From positions 38,482,617 to 38,546,616 of the forward strand of contig NC_080421.1 in assembly GCF_029873635.1 (NCBI RefSeq): DNA of 64,000 nt, given 5' to 3'. The notes under the pieces are model-generated. The model saw only the letters and a program-made list of their open reading frames with translations. It made no database searches and was not told where the DNA came from. Position numbers and translations under genes: made by a program. Positions 1 to 9,858 of this stretch are shown in pieces; the stretch's first letter is position 1; each line of letters begins with the position of its first letter. This stretch comes from Malania oleifera (lineage: Eukaryota > Streptophyta > Magnoliopsida > Santalales > Ximeniaceae).

Positions 1-693
1 AAACGGTTCAGTTGACCAGGGAAATCAACGGTCAACCATTGCTGGGTGATCAGAACCCTTCGTAAGTTTGGTCGACCAGGATATGAGGTCGGTTGCTTGT
101 TCATATGATTCGGTTGACCATTAGGGTTTTGAACTGGAGGCGCCTGTCCACCAAGGCATAAAAGTTGGGCAAAGACATAAGGATGGTCGACTGTGGGCTT
201 TAGAACAAAAACTGGCCGGTCGGCTGAAGTTCGGTTAACCAAGGTGTTTTGAACTGTAAATGGTCGATTGACTAAGCTGTGCAATTTAACCTGAAATGTA
301 GTGTTGGTCGATCGAAGTCTGTAGTTTTAAAATTTTACCTTAAGTTTGACCTTAACAAAAAATCTTATGTGAAAAATTGTTGGTCCCTAGGGTCTATCTA
401 CGGTAGTTTGAACTTATCATCCACATCATACATGCCATGCATTAATTACAGACCAAATTAAAAACAATAATGCATTTACAAAAAAAAAAAAAAAAAATTA
501 AATGTCTTCAATCTTCTTATTCGTGTGTCTTCATGGAATGTGCTAGATGCATATGATCTTGGAGTTTTTTCTGGCTTCCAAGTCCCTTGATCTTATGTGT
601 GCTGAATTTTAGACTTGTTCACATACTTAAACATACATAAGATACTGGTGTTTTGTTAGCATCAAAATAGAGATCAGACTCAAAAAGTCAACA
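1..693 (-). mobile_element. SIRE-type Ty1/copia LTR, partial, inverted
   Basis: Read on the minus strand from 693 downward, this begins TGTTGACTTTTTGAGTC followed by an ATTTTGATGCTAACAAA-like block. That is the same start as the SIRE-type LTRs at 5063, 6206, 50791 and 54835. Further in it carries the GGTCGACC-rich stretches typical of those LTRs. The LTR continues past the left window edge, so its end, its TSD and any internal part are not visible. It abuts the gag relic on + at 694, so an oppositely oriented element appears to have inserted near the start of that gag. The stretch 480-500 is poly-A on +. No coding is seen. Confidence 0.75.
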
Positions 694-694
694 C

Positions 695-1755
695 ATGCCT
701 TTAGTATTTTGCGGTTTTGATTACACCTTGTGGAAACAAAGAATTAGAGTGTTTATAAAATCAGTGGACTGGAGGGCCCGACAGGTGATTGTTAAAGGAA
801 TTTGTATGCCTCTGAATGAAAATGATATTAGTCTAATGTGAGAAAATTCAAATGCCATGGACTTATTATATTATGCCTTAGATTCTAATATCTTATATGA
901 AATTATGGCATGAAAATGTGCGAGAGGCATTTGGGTGGATTTGGAAAAGAGGTATGGAGGAATTGAAAAGAGGGAGACCACCACTCGAGAAGCTTCAAGC
1001 TCAAATGGTAATGTGGTGGCAAATTGTGAACAAATTGCTCTAGTCAATGAGGAGGTACATGTTTTATGTGATGATTCCTGTGCTAATTCTTATGTTATAC
1101 CTTGTGATGAATCATCTAATGCCTCTTGTGAAAATTTTGCTGAATCTAGTAGCATTACTATTAATAATGCATGCATTGATTCTTGTAATATTTTTTGTAT
1201 TAATTCTTGTGTTAAATCATGTGCATATGATATTGAAAACATGGCAACTTATGAGAAACTGCGAAAGAAATTCATTAATGCTCATAGGTTTCTAGTTAGG
1301 ATGTCTAAAAGGAAAACTTTCTTGAAAAATGAAAATAAAAGGTTAGCAAAACAATTAGAAGATCTAAAAGAATATCATGCTATCCTTGAGAAGAAAAAGA
1401 TTGAGAAAGTTTTGAAAATTACCTACTTAGAGGATGAAATAGATGATTATTCTAGAGTTACATCCAAAGCCAATAACGAAAAGAATAATCATGATAAACC
1501 TTAGGAAGTAAAAAGAAAAATCTGTTCAATAAGGGTTTGAACTCATCATATAAATCCCATAATCATTTGTGTGTCTCATCGAGCAAACATTGGATTAGTA
1601 ATCATAGTCTTTCACGTATATACAAAACTTGCTTACCTTGTAAAATGAAAGGGCATAATCGATATAACTTTCCATTTAGATGTGCCCAAGGCAAAGATAC
1701 GGAAATGATTTGGGTAATTAAGAAAGCAAACCCCTTTGGACAAAAGGAAAAATAG
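695..1755 (+). pseudogene. SIRE-type copia gag relic
   Basis: From the ATG at 695 one frame runs to 1504. It starts with residues resembling the copia gag opening (PLVF-G-DYTLWK) and continues through a capsid-like block (NAMDLLYYALD and IWVDLEKRYGG). In-frame TGA codons lie at 839-841 and 911-913. Residues from about 1240 to 1500 are lysine- and glutamate-rich and look coiled-coil. After a frameshift, 1537-1755 holds a decayed zinc knuckle, CLPCKMKGH, whose last cysteine position is Phe, followed by an IWV-K motif usual after the knuckle in this lineage. Gag would form the particle core in the cytoplasm. This copy is broken by two stops, one frameshift and the lost zinc ligand. Confidence 0.75.
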
Positions 1756-3407
1756 ATTTAAATTATAATTACATAATCATTTAATACTTCCTTAGATATT
1801 AGGATTAGGTTTAGGGGTAGTGATGACTAAGAGGCTTAGGAGGTGGTGTGTGCTTAAAATGAAAATTCTTAGTATTTACTTTCACTATTTTGCAATACTA
1901 AGAATCACTAGAGAATCAAGCCAATACGAAAATACAAGTAATATATCTAATCTAAACTTAATACATATATATCATAATGATTGGTTAAAATATATTGGCT
2001 GTAACATGCATGCTTTGAACTGAAAAGGAATGTGGTAATCTCTGCTTGAGTAAGACATCAGTCTCCACATAATCCACATCCTTCCTCTAATTAGTTCAAA
2101 GTAAAGGTTGAGAGAATAACTAGCTAAAATATCTAAAACCTTGTATTTCTGAGATATTAATCATAAATCATTATCTTGTATAAAATCTCAGAGGCATGCT
2201 TAAGTAAAATCCACTTCAAAATGGACAAGGATATCTTTACCTGATAAATATTTCATAATGCTTAATTCATGCCTAAATATGAAAATCTTTAGTTAAGCAT
2301 CTCTTGTCCATACCACAAAGTTGAACTTTAGGGATCCATCTCACACTATACATCATTTTACCCTAAATTCATTTTTGAATATAAAATCCTAAATCAAAAT
2401 TTAGTCATCACCTAGGTCATGAGCATTAATGATAATGAATTCCTAATATTCCGAGTGCTTATCAGAGGACATCCTTCCATAATTAAAATTAGAGACATCC
2501 ACCAAGGGATTCAAGATTTATCATCTAGTCATATTAAAATATTCCCTTTGTGCTTAAAATGCAAAACTCTCTTATTTTGGTTCACCTCTCCTCCATAGGA
2601 AATCTTTACCATACCACGATCACATTCGATAAAGTTTCATCCATCCGTTGGTTCATATCCTTGCTTTACTTTAAGATCATACCTAAAGGATACCCTCCAA
2701 CTATGATAGAGCAAAAATCACCAAAGAGCAGTGCTGAAAAATTCATTCTCCTAAATGCTTTTTGCCCTAGTCCAGACATGATCACTGGCACGAAAATATT
2801 TTGAATAATGTCCACTCATATTCCTCCTGAATACTCTTTTGAACTTAATGATAATTTAATTGTTAAGAGTATTTATCCAATCTCACTCCATAAGTTCTCA
2901 AACTTTAAATCAAATCCATTAGAGTGTTTTCATGTGTTTAATGGCTAAGTTATTTGCATTGGGTTTCAATCTAGATGAAAGTTTATAGTTCAAAGAAACC
3001 TATGCACGAGCATTTAATTCTGAAAGCCATTTGAACTTGAGCCTCTCATTCGTTGAGATTCATAAGAACAGAGGCATTAAAGGCTTAGTGTCATGTTGGT
3101 CCTTTAAGCCTAGGCATTTAAATCCAAGTCCGAATCATTGAAAATCTAAGACACTTTACTAAGATCTTGAGAAATGAAAAAGGCATAAGATAATGATAAG
3201 TAGAGTGCGTAACTTAGGGGGAACATTTTTCTCTCATAGCTATATTAATTAAATGCTCTCATCATATTTTATGATCATATGCCTTTATGTGAACAACATT
3301 GCAAATTACTATCCATAATGTACCGAATGATTAAATATCTTTGATGGATGGTTTATTTGTTGCATTAACTGTTATTGACTGCTGTTTTTTTTGCATGCTT
3401 AATCTGG

Positions 3408-3529
3408 AACGCCAACTGCATGGCTGATGCAGTATTGTGAAATGCATGCTCATAGTTGATATTAGGAGTGCATGCTAATTGAATTGAATGCCACTTGCAT
3501 GGTTGATGCAGTGATTTGTGAATTGTATG
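3408..3529 (+). repeat. Imperfect direct repeat, about 42 bp, two copies
   Basis: The block starting at 3408 (AACGCCAACTGCATGG then CTGATGCAGT) recurs at 3487 as AATGCCACTTGCATGG then TTGATGCAGT. The offset is about 79 bp and each copy ends in a GTGAA..TATG-like tail. It lies inside the non-coding part of the SIRE-type element. Confidence 0.6.
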
Positions 3530-5048
3530 TTGTAGAAACTCTTAAAATATTTGGTGCATGTATTTTTGATATACAGGTTTGGGAAAATGTTCTATTTACA
3601 GACGGCATGCTGCCAAAATTTCGTTAGATTTTTTTCCAAAATGATCAAAACCCATAAACCATGTGACTAAATGATTATGATTTGATGCAGGCTTATATGT
3701 CCTGCGTAACTATTGCATGATTATTTGAGTATAGCCTTGTTGGCAAACAAGTGTTGAACAAAATGCAATAGGCAGATAATGTTTATAACATACTGCATGC
3801 TGAGATTCATAATGAAGGACGATTGAATGATAAATGTTTTAACAAATAAACTTCATCCTTAGTTGAAATGTTTGATGTGGATTCAAGTGAGTTGAGCTCC
3901 ATTCTTAGAGAAAAAGGGGAGCATCTAAAATTAAAATTTCTATATTGTTATGCTCTCTAAAATTTTTAGCTTAGATTTGTTTTGAATTCATCGTGGCATG
4001 TGCTAAAATATGATGATTGTATTGAATATCTTAAATCGAAACATCCTGCTTAGCCACAAATTTTTTTTCAATATTTGCCATATGATCTTGTATTTGAATT
4101 GTCTAATCATTAGGATCCATATGGTTGATTTTTCTGGTAATATTATGAGTTGCTCTTAAATGTTAAGCCAGAAAAATATCGCTTGCTTGCTCTTTATGTT
4201 AATTAATTTTTTTTTAGTTAGCATCATTCCCAGTATCTTTTTGAAAATATCAAAAGGGTATTTGTTTTCTTTTAATGTTTTATGGCAAGAATTTTTTCTA
4301 TTACTAAAATTCTTGCCTCAAACTTAAAGATTTCATGACATAATATTTTATGAAATTTAAATGCTTGTCATGAAGTTTAAATTTTTTATTTTCTTAAAAT
4401 GGGCATTGCATGATTGGTTTATTCATATATGAAAATGCATGCGAACTAATTAGATTGAATTTATGCCAAAAGCTACCCTTGGTTTCATATGTTGTATGTT
4501 CTGAACTCTAAACTTTTATGCGTCTTATGAAATGTTTAAATTGCAAAGGTTTTGTAGATATCTCTGGTTTGGTCATGTTTATCATGTCATTTTTTTTTTT
4601 AAAATCTTTTAATGGCCAGGTATACTATTGTTGTGTGCTTACTTACAAATTTTCAAAGCATCAATAAGAATGACTTTATATGCCCAAGTTTTATACCAAA
4701 AAGGGGGGGGGGGGGTCTCTTTTAAACAAATTTTTTAATGCTTAAATTGTTTTTATAGTTAGCTTAGCCCTTTTGTTGATGCCAAAAAGGGGGAGAATTT
4801 TATAAGAAAAATGATAAATGACTTTATGTCAAAAGGGGAGAATTTTTGATAGGGCAATTTTTTTTTAAATGGGGTAAATATCTGAGCTTTAATATACTGT
4901 AATGCTAAAACTAAATGCATGATTCTTTGAAATATCTTCTGTCTTTTGATATGCTTGAGTTACACTACTTATCTTTTAAGTTATGCATATTGTTAGGGGG
5001 AGCCTTTTCAGGCTTAACTCATTTTACTCTTATGTGTTTGTCATCATA

Positions 5049-5062
5049 AAAAAGGGGAAGAT
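5049..5062 (+). other. Polypurine tract of the SIRE-type element
   Basis: An A/G run (AAAAAGGGGAAGAT) lies directly before the TGTTGACT start of the 3' LTR at 5063. That is the position expected for plus-strand DNA priming in LTR retrotransposons. Confidence 0.6.
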
Positions 5063-5202
5063 TGTTGACTTTTTGAGTCCAATCCCTATTTTGATATTGC
5101 CAAAGTACAAGTATCTTATGTGTGTTTTTAAGTGCTTAAGCGGATTTATAATTCAAACACACACATAAGGGAATGGGAAATGGAAGCCAGAAAGACTTAA
5201 AG
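5063..5202 (+). mobile_element. SIRE-type 3' LTR, left part
   Basis: Begins TGTTGACTTTTTGAGTCC with the TTTTGATATTGCCAAA block, as in the other SIRE-type LTRs here. It is interrupted at 5203 by a gypsy element and resumes at 11836. The 5 bp at 5198-5202 (TAAAG) are repeated at 11831-11835 as the target-site duplication of that insertion. Confidence 0.85.
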
Positions 5203-5287
5203 TGTAATAACCCGAACCTAGAAAATAAAAGAAAAGGAAAATAAATAAAGGAAGAAGGAAGGAAAATTAAAAGGGCAATACACCAGG

Positions 5288-5440
5288 GACTCATCGACGA
5301 GTACCCTGTGCTCGTCGACAAGGAGATCTTGAGAGCCAGGAATTTCAGGTTTTAATAGACTTGTTGACGAACCGTTGTTTTCGTCGATGAGTGTCTTTCT
5401 TCGACTCGTCGATGAACCTTTTATGCTCATCAACGAGGGC
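5288..5440. promoter_or_regulatory. Array of degenerate CTCGTCGACGAG palindromes upstream of LTR TATA box
   Basis: Six copies of a 10-12 bp TCGA-centred palindrome are visible, for example ACTCATCGACGAG, GCTCGTCGACAAG and ACTCGTCGATGAA. They are spaced roughly 20-35 bp apart and end just before the TATA box at 5446. The partner LTR has five copies at 9958-10090. Most copies differ from the palindrome by C-to-T or G-to-A changes. The position is that of U3 enhancers; function is inferred. Confidence 0.55.
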
Positions 5441-5445
5441 TAGCC

Positions 5446-5453
5446 TATAAATA
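5446..5453 (+). promoter_or_regulatory. LTR TATA box
   Basis: TATAAATA follows the palindrome array and precedes a CT-rich leader. The same arrangement is at 10096-10103 in the partner LTR. Confidence 0.65.
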
Positions 5454-6205
5454 GGCATTTGGTCATTTTTATCTACAAAAATTCCTCTCTTCACACTCTC
5501 TCTCTTTAGGGTTTCGGCCCTTCTACCTTCTCTCTTCAATTTTGGCTTGATTTCAACCCGATTCAATGGTCAAAAACCACCACGAGGTTCTAGGGGTGAT
5601 TCTCCCTAAGATAATCAGAGCGGATTTATGATTTAGAGTTCCTGGGCACCACTCTAAAATTAGGATAAGGGAGTTATTTTTTTAGATTAATTAATTATTT
5701 GACTGTCTGGACTTGGAAATGTTAGAATATTGGGCATTATGGGGTTAAACTGATTAAGTTAGAATTTTTGAAATACAAGGTTCCGTTTTTTGTTTGTTTT
5801 AGCCAGAATTTCAAGGAATTAAGTAAGGGGAATAAATTATACCAGCCTTTTTATTAAATTTGAACCGGTTAATTTCAAGTATATGAGTCGTATATTTTTA
5901 GTATGATTTTCAAAATGGTTTGGGCGATTGAAAATAATGTTTTTTTTATTATAATTTATATTTGGGAAAAACTCGTGTGGTATGAGAGTAACCCTTTATA
6001 ATTAATTGGTTGTAAATATTATTGGATGTAAATACTTTGGTTGTGAATATTGTTTGGTTGTAAATACTGTTTGCTTGTGAATACAGTTGGGTTGTGAATT
6101 CTATGGTGAATGCATTGATGTGCCTGGATGATTGTTTATGTCATGGTATTATGTTGTTGTTCATGTAAGTTGCAATATAACATCGACAGTGGTGAAATAT
6201 GCAGT

Positions 6206-8286
6206 TGTTGACTTTTTGGTAAGATCCCTGTTTTGATTATGACAAACCACAGTATCTCATATGTGTGCTTTGAGTATTTGAGTAGGTTTACTTTTCTAAG
6301 CATGGATGACATATGAGAAATTGTAGCCGTGAAGTACTCAAACGAGCACATCATTTGGTGCAATCCATGGAATTGCTGATGAGGAGAGCATGAAGCCCTT
6401 TTCTATTTCAAGTTATATTTTTATATTTCATTTTATCTTTTGGGTCTATAATAATAATGCAAGGTCTGTAATAATTAATGCATCTGCATGCATGGTAGGA
6501 CTGTAAGCTCAGTAATGCCATAGACAGACCGTAGGTTAATCAAAAGACCTTAGACAAGGGTCGACCGACGCCAAGTTTTTTTTAGGCTAAATTAAGAAGC
6601 CTAGACCTTAGAAAGTTCCTAAGTCCTTGCACAAACACTTAGAATAATCCCCACTATCAACTATGTAGTCAGGAGTGAACTTTAAATCATAAATAGGACC
6701 TAATCTTAAAAGTGTAAGGGTTTCGGGTGACCGAACTTGTGCATTGAAAATGCCTCGGTCGACCAAATGAGGAAAAGTCAACTATGTTGACCTGACTTTG
6801 GGGGACCAAACTGATTTGAACTAAGTGTCCTTAGACTTTTTCCAACGTCCTTGGGCGCCCGAACTCCACAGTCATTTTGACCTCGGGCGACCAAACTAAG
6901 AAGTTCGACAGATCGAACTTAGGTTTAGGCGACCGAATCTCAAACATTTTGAAAATTGCCTTGACCTCAGCCACCCAAACTTAACCTCGGGCACCCGAAA
7001 TTCAAAAGTAGCTTTTCTGGATGTAAGTGTTCAGGTAATCGAACCTATGGCTTAGTTGACCAAAACTCTCGAGTTGGCCTAATTTTTATTACTGTTAATT
7101 AGGGTAAAACAAGGTTAATTTTATTAAACACATTCAAAATAAATTTAATAATTCCTCTGGTGTCCGCAACAGTTATTTTTCTAGGCATGTCTATAAATAT
7201 AGACTCATTTGCAAGATTAACATAAGATTAGAGATTTGACTAGCTAAAATTTCCTTTGAAATTTTGAGAGCTCTATCTTCCCATACTAAGCCAAATACTC
7301 TTCCATTGATCATTCTATTGCAAAATCCTTTTGAGTGAGAGTATCTTGAGAGATCCCACACTACTTAAACTCTCTTTGTTGTGTTGATTATTGATTTTTT
7401 AAAGGAGAGTTAAGCTAAAGATTTTCCCCATAGATTTAGCTCATAAATTTATTGGGTGGGGAAAACCTTGCTAGCTTGTGAGTCTTTGCATTTTGATTAC
7501 AAGACTCTTAAGCTTGTCTTGTGTTGTGAAGCAAATATTTTTTTTGACAAAACTTGTTTTACAAATATCTCTTATGCTTAATATTTTCAAAAATCATTTT
7601 TGAGATATTTAATCATTCTATTGGAAATCTTTGAAACCCTACTTGTGATTTATATATATCTATATACTATTTCAAAGATAGTTTGGTAATACACTCTCAC
7701 ACTTGATTACACAATTATGATATCTTGAGAGTAGGTTCACATATCTTCACTGAACTTATAGATCTATCATTTGGAAGTGCATTAGTTATTGCTTGTGTGT
7801 ATTGGTATATAATCTGCTTGTTAGAGAAGCACTTATTTTGTACACAATTTGTATTATGAATTTGTTGTATTCCAGGCGTGGCCTGAGGGGGCGTTGATCT
7901 ATTCCATAAGGATCAGTAGGGCCTTCTCGACCCTGTAAGGAAAGTTTGTAAAGGTTGAGATTAGCCCTGGTGTAATTTGACCTGGTTGTAACCGATGCCG
8001 CTCCACCTGTTAAGTGAGCAATAGTGGTAATCCTTAGGCTTGTGAGCTAAGGTAGAGACGTAGGCAGTATTGGCTGAACACTAATAACATTTCTTGTGTC
8101 TACTTTTAATTTCCCTAATTTAAACTTCAGCACTTGAATGTTTATGATTTATTATAGTGATTAATTGGGTTTATAATTGCATAGACAGACCCTAGGTTGT
8201 GTTATTCTGCTACTGGACGTTAAACCTAGGAGAAAATTTTTTAATACCCAATTCACCCCCCACTTGGGAATACACCAATTCTAACA
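6206..8286 (+). mobile_element. SIRE-type solo LTR nested in gypsy 5' LTR
   Basis: Starts TGTTGACTTTTTGG and ends in the CACTTGGGAATACACC..TAACA block typical of SIRE LTR ends. Flanks are GCAGT (6201-6205) and ACAGT (8287-8291), a 5-bp TSD with one mismatch. The uninterrupted gypsy sequence at 10800-10870 in the other LTR confirms the empty-site structure. Internally it has repeated GGTCGACC/GGGCGACCGAAC-like blocks (6700-7060) and then TATAAATA at 7192-7199. About 2081 bp with no internal element, hence a solo LTR left by LTR-LTR recombination. Confidence 0.87.
7192..7199 (+). promoter_or_regulatory. TATA box of SIRE solo LTR
   Basis: TATAAATA is followed by a TTTGCAAGATTA leader. The equivalent sites are 12562-12569 (TATATATA) and 55757-55764 (TATAAATA) in the other two long SIRE LTRs. 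Confidence 0.6.
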
Positions 8287-8560
8287 ACAGTCCTCTTTGT
8301 GGGCCACATACTGTGTAGTATGCAGTGCTCTATGTGGGCCACGTACTTTGAAGTACGCAGTGCTTTGTGTGAGCCATGTACTGGATAGTACGTAGTAGGC
8401 CTGTGTGGGTCATGTACTGAGAAGTATGCAGTAACTCTGTGTGGGCCACGTACTAAGAATGATGGTGGATGGGAATGGAATGTATAGTATCCTGTGTGGA
8501 TGTGAATCATGTGTGGATGTGAATCCTTTGTGGATGTGAATCCTGTGTGGATGTGAATGG
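8287..8560 (+). repeat. Minisatellites inside gypsy 5' LTR
   Basis: 8287-8460 holds about five imperfect units of roughly 38 bp built on CTGTGTGGGCCACGTACTG followed by GAAGTACGCAGT-like sequence. 8495-8560 holds a 17-bp unit, GTGGATGTGAATCCTGT, about four times. The right LTR has the corresponding arrays at 10839-11018 and 11055-11119. Confidence 0.8.
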
Positions 8561-9298
8561 ATTGTAGTGTATCATATGTGGATGTGTTGTGAGGTATGTA
8601 TATGCGTGGATCTCTATGGTGTGTTTAATGTTGGATGTGCATGGGACATGTGTGTGAATCTAATTGCATACTAATTTAGGCAAAGTAAAACTCTCCATTT
8701 GAGGGCTTACTGAGTAAGGTGAGTGCTTTGATAAGTATCAGTTGTAGTCGCACCCCAATTAAAGGGTAAGGTTACAAACAAAATCATAGCAAAGGGGTGT
8801 TACATGTATGGGCATATAATCTCCCTAATCCTTGGGAACCTTTGCTGATAAATAATGTTTGCAAAAGTGTAAATATGGTCTGCTTGTGTTTTGTCAGTTA
8901 TAGTTGATTAATAAATGATTGTATTTTATAATTACTAAAAACTTCTCTTCCACACACTGTTATAATTTATTCCATCCTTACTGAGAAGTGTCTCACCCCA
9001 GCGAATTATTTATTTTTTAGGTTCTTCAGGTGATCGAGCTTAGAAAGCTCCAAGGCAAGGTTTAGAATTTTTGGTAATTTTGGGTGGTTATAAGAACATT
9101 TATATATATACAATTTATGTTTTAAATGCTGGTGATGTAATGTGGAGAGATGGATACACTTTTTGGGATATATAGATGTTACTATGGTATTTTATTTGAA
9201 ATATTTATTTATTATTTTCTACTGCGTGAATGGTATCAGAGATGTGTGAATGGTCTCATAACACCCCGGGCCCCACTTGGTGGGTTCGGGGTGTTAGA

Positions 9299-9858
9299 AA
9301 GTGGTATAGGAGTTCAGGAAATAGATTCTGCAGACTTTTGGAGGATTAATACCAGAGTATATGTTTGAGTTAGGATGGGGATAGGAATGGGTAGATTAAG
9401 GTATTGATAAGATTTTGAGTTTTGTTTCGTAGCCTGGAAACATAAATCCCTTGAGAAACTTTTGTGATTTTCTGAATCAGTTGATGGTTTCTAAAAACCA
9501 AAGCAAATCCATCAACGGTGATGTTTCCAAGCAGAGAGACAGGAACTTGGAATTGGAACTCGAAGGTTAGGTTGGTTGATTTGAGGGGATAAGCCTCTGG
9601 AAGAGAATTTTGATAATATAGGAATTGTGATTTGATGATTGAGGTCAATTGGGTATTTGATGTCTAAATTAAAGATTTAAATGTTAAACTAATTTATTTG
9701 GTTTACAAATGTACCAGCGATGTTAGAGTATATGGGAATGTGTCAAATGTGCTTAGTCAACTTCTAAAGTCGTGTGCTTAGTCAACTTCTAAATTCATAA
9801 AAAAAAAAAATGATTGGTTAGCAAATTTTGAGGATGAAATTTTGTAAGGGGGGGAGAA
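9299..9858 (+). other. Short internal region of the coding-free gypsy element
   Basis: About 560 bp between the LTRs. A degenerate Met-tRNA primer site, TGGTATAGGAGT, is at 9302-9313, and a polypurine tract, AAGGGGGGGAGAA, is at 9846-9858 after a GAGGATGAAATTTTG block that also precedes the 3' LTRs of both Tekay elements. No gag or pol similarity is seen. Confidence 0.75.

Larger units (their letters stand above)
694..5062 (+). mobile_element. SIRE/Maximus-type copia internal region lacking pol
   Basis: The internal part of a SIRE-type element runs from a gag relic (695-1755) to a purine tract immediately before the 3' LTR at 5063. No protease, integrase, reverse transcriptase or RNase H similarity was found between 1756 and 5062, so this is a pol-less, non-autonomous or heavily deleted copy. 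The 5' LTR is outside the window or disrupted by the inverted LTR at 1-693. The purine-rich GGGGGAG blocks at about 4780-4850 and 5050-5060 are typical of the long region between pol and the 3' LTR in this lineage. Confidence 0.7.
1756..5062 (+). other. Post-gag non-coding region of the SIRE-type element
   Basis: About 3.3 kb without a supportable gene; every open frame is short and unlike known proteins. It is T-rich with repeated ATGCATG-type words, a G-homopolymer at about 4702-4715 and several GGGGAGAATTTT blocks near 4790 and 4840. An imperfect internal repeat lies at 3408-3529. In complete SIRE elements this position holds the region between pol and the 3' LTR, sometimes with an env-like frame; no such frame is visible here. 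Confidence 0.6.
5203..9298 (+). repeat. 5' LTR of the coding-free gypsy element (with nested solo LTR)
   Basis: Aligns with the 3' LTR at 9859-11830 on both sides of the nested solo LTR (6206-8286). Without that insert and its 5-bp duplication it is about 2.0 kb. Its end, at GTGTTAGA, has decayed from the GTTACA seen at the right LTR. It contains a degenerate CTCGTCGACGAG array (5288-5440), a TATA box (5446-5453), a CT-rich leader (5485-5530) and a minisatellite (8287-8460). Confidence 0.85.

Noticed and set aside
935-1504. Cys/Asn/Ser-rich frame considered as a host secreted protein
   Set aside because: It continues a copia gag frame upstream and is followed by a decayed zinc knuckle, so it is a gag relic.
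5136-5566. Minus-strand frames near the first palindrome array (also 9778-10116)
   Set aside because: They translate the palindrome repeats and CT-rich leader; no supporting features.
8253-8510. His/Thr-rich open frames in the gypsy LTR (also 10781-11208)
   Set aside because: They are produced by the minisatellite units and are not coding.
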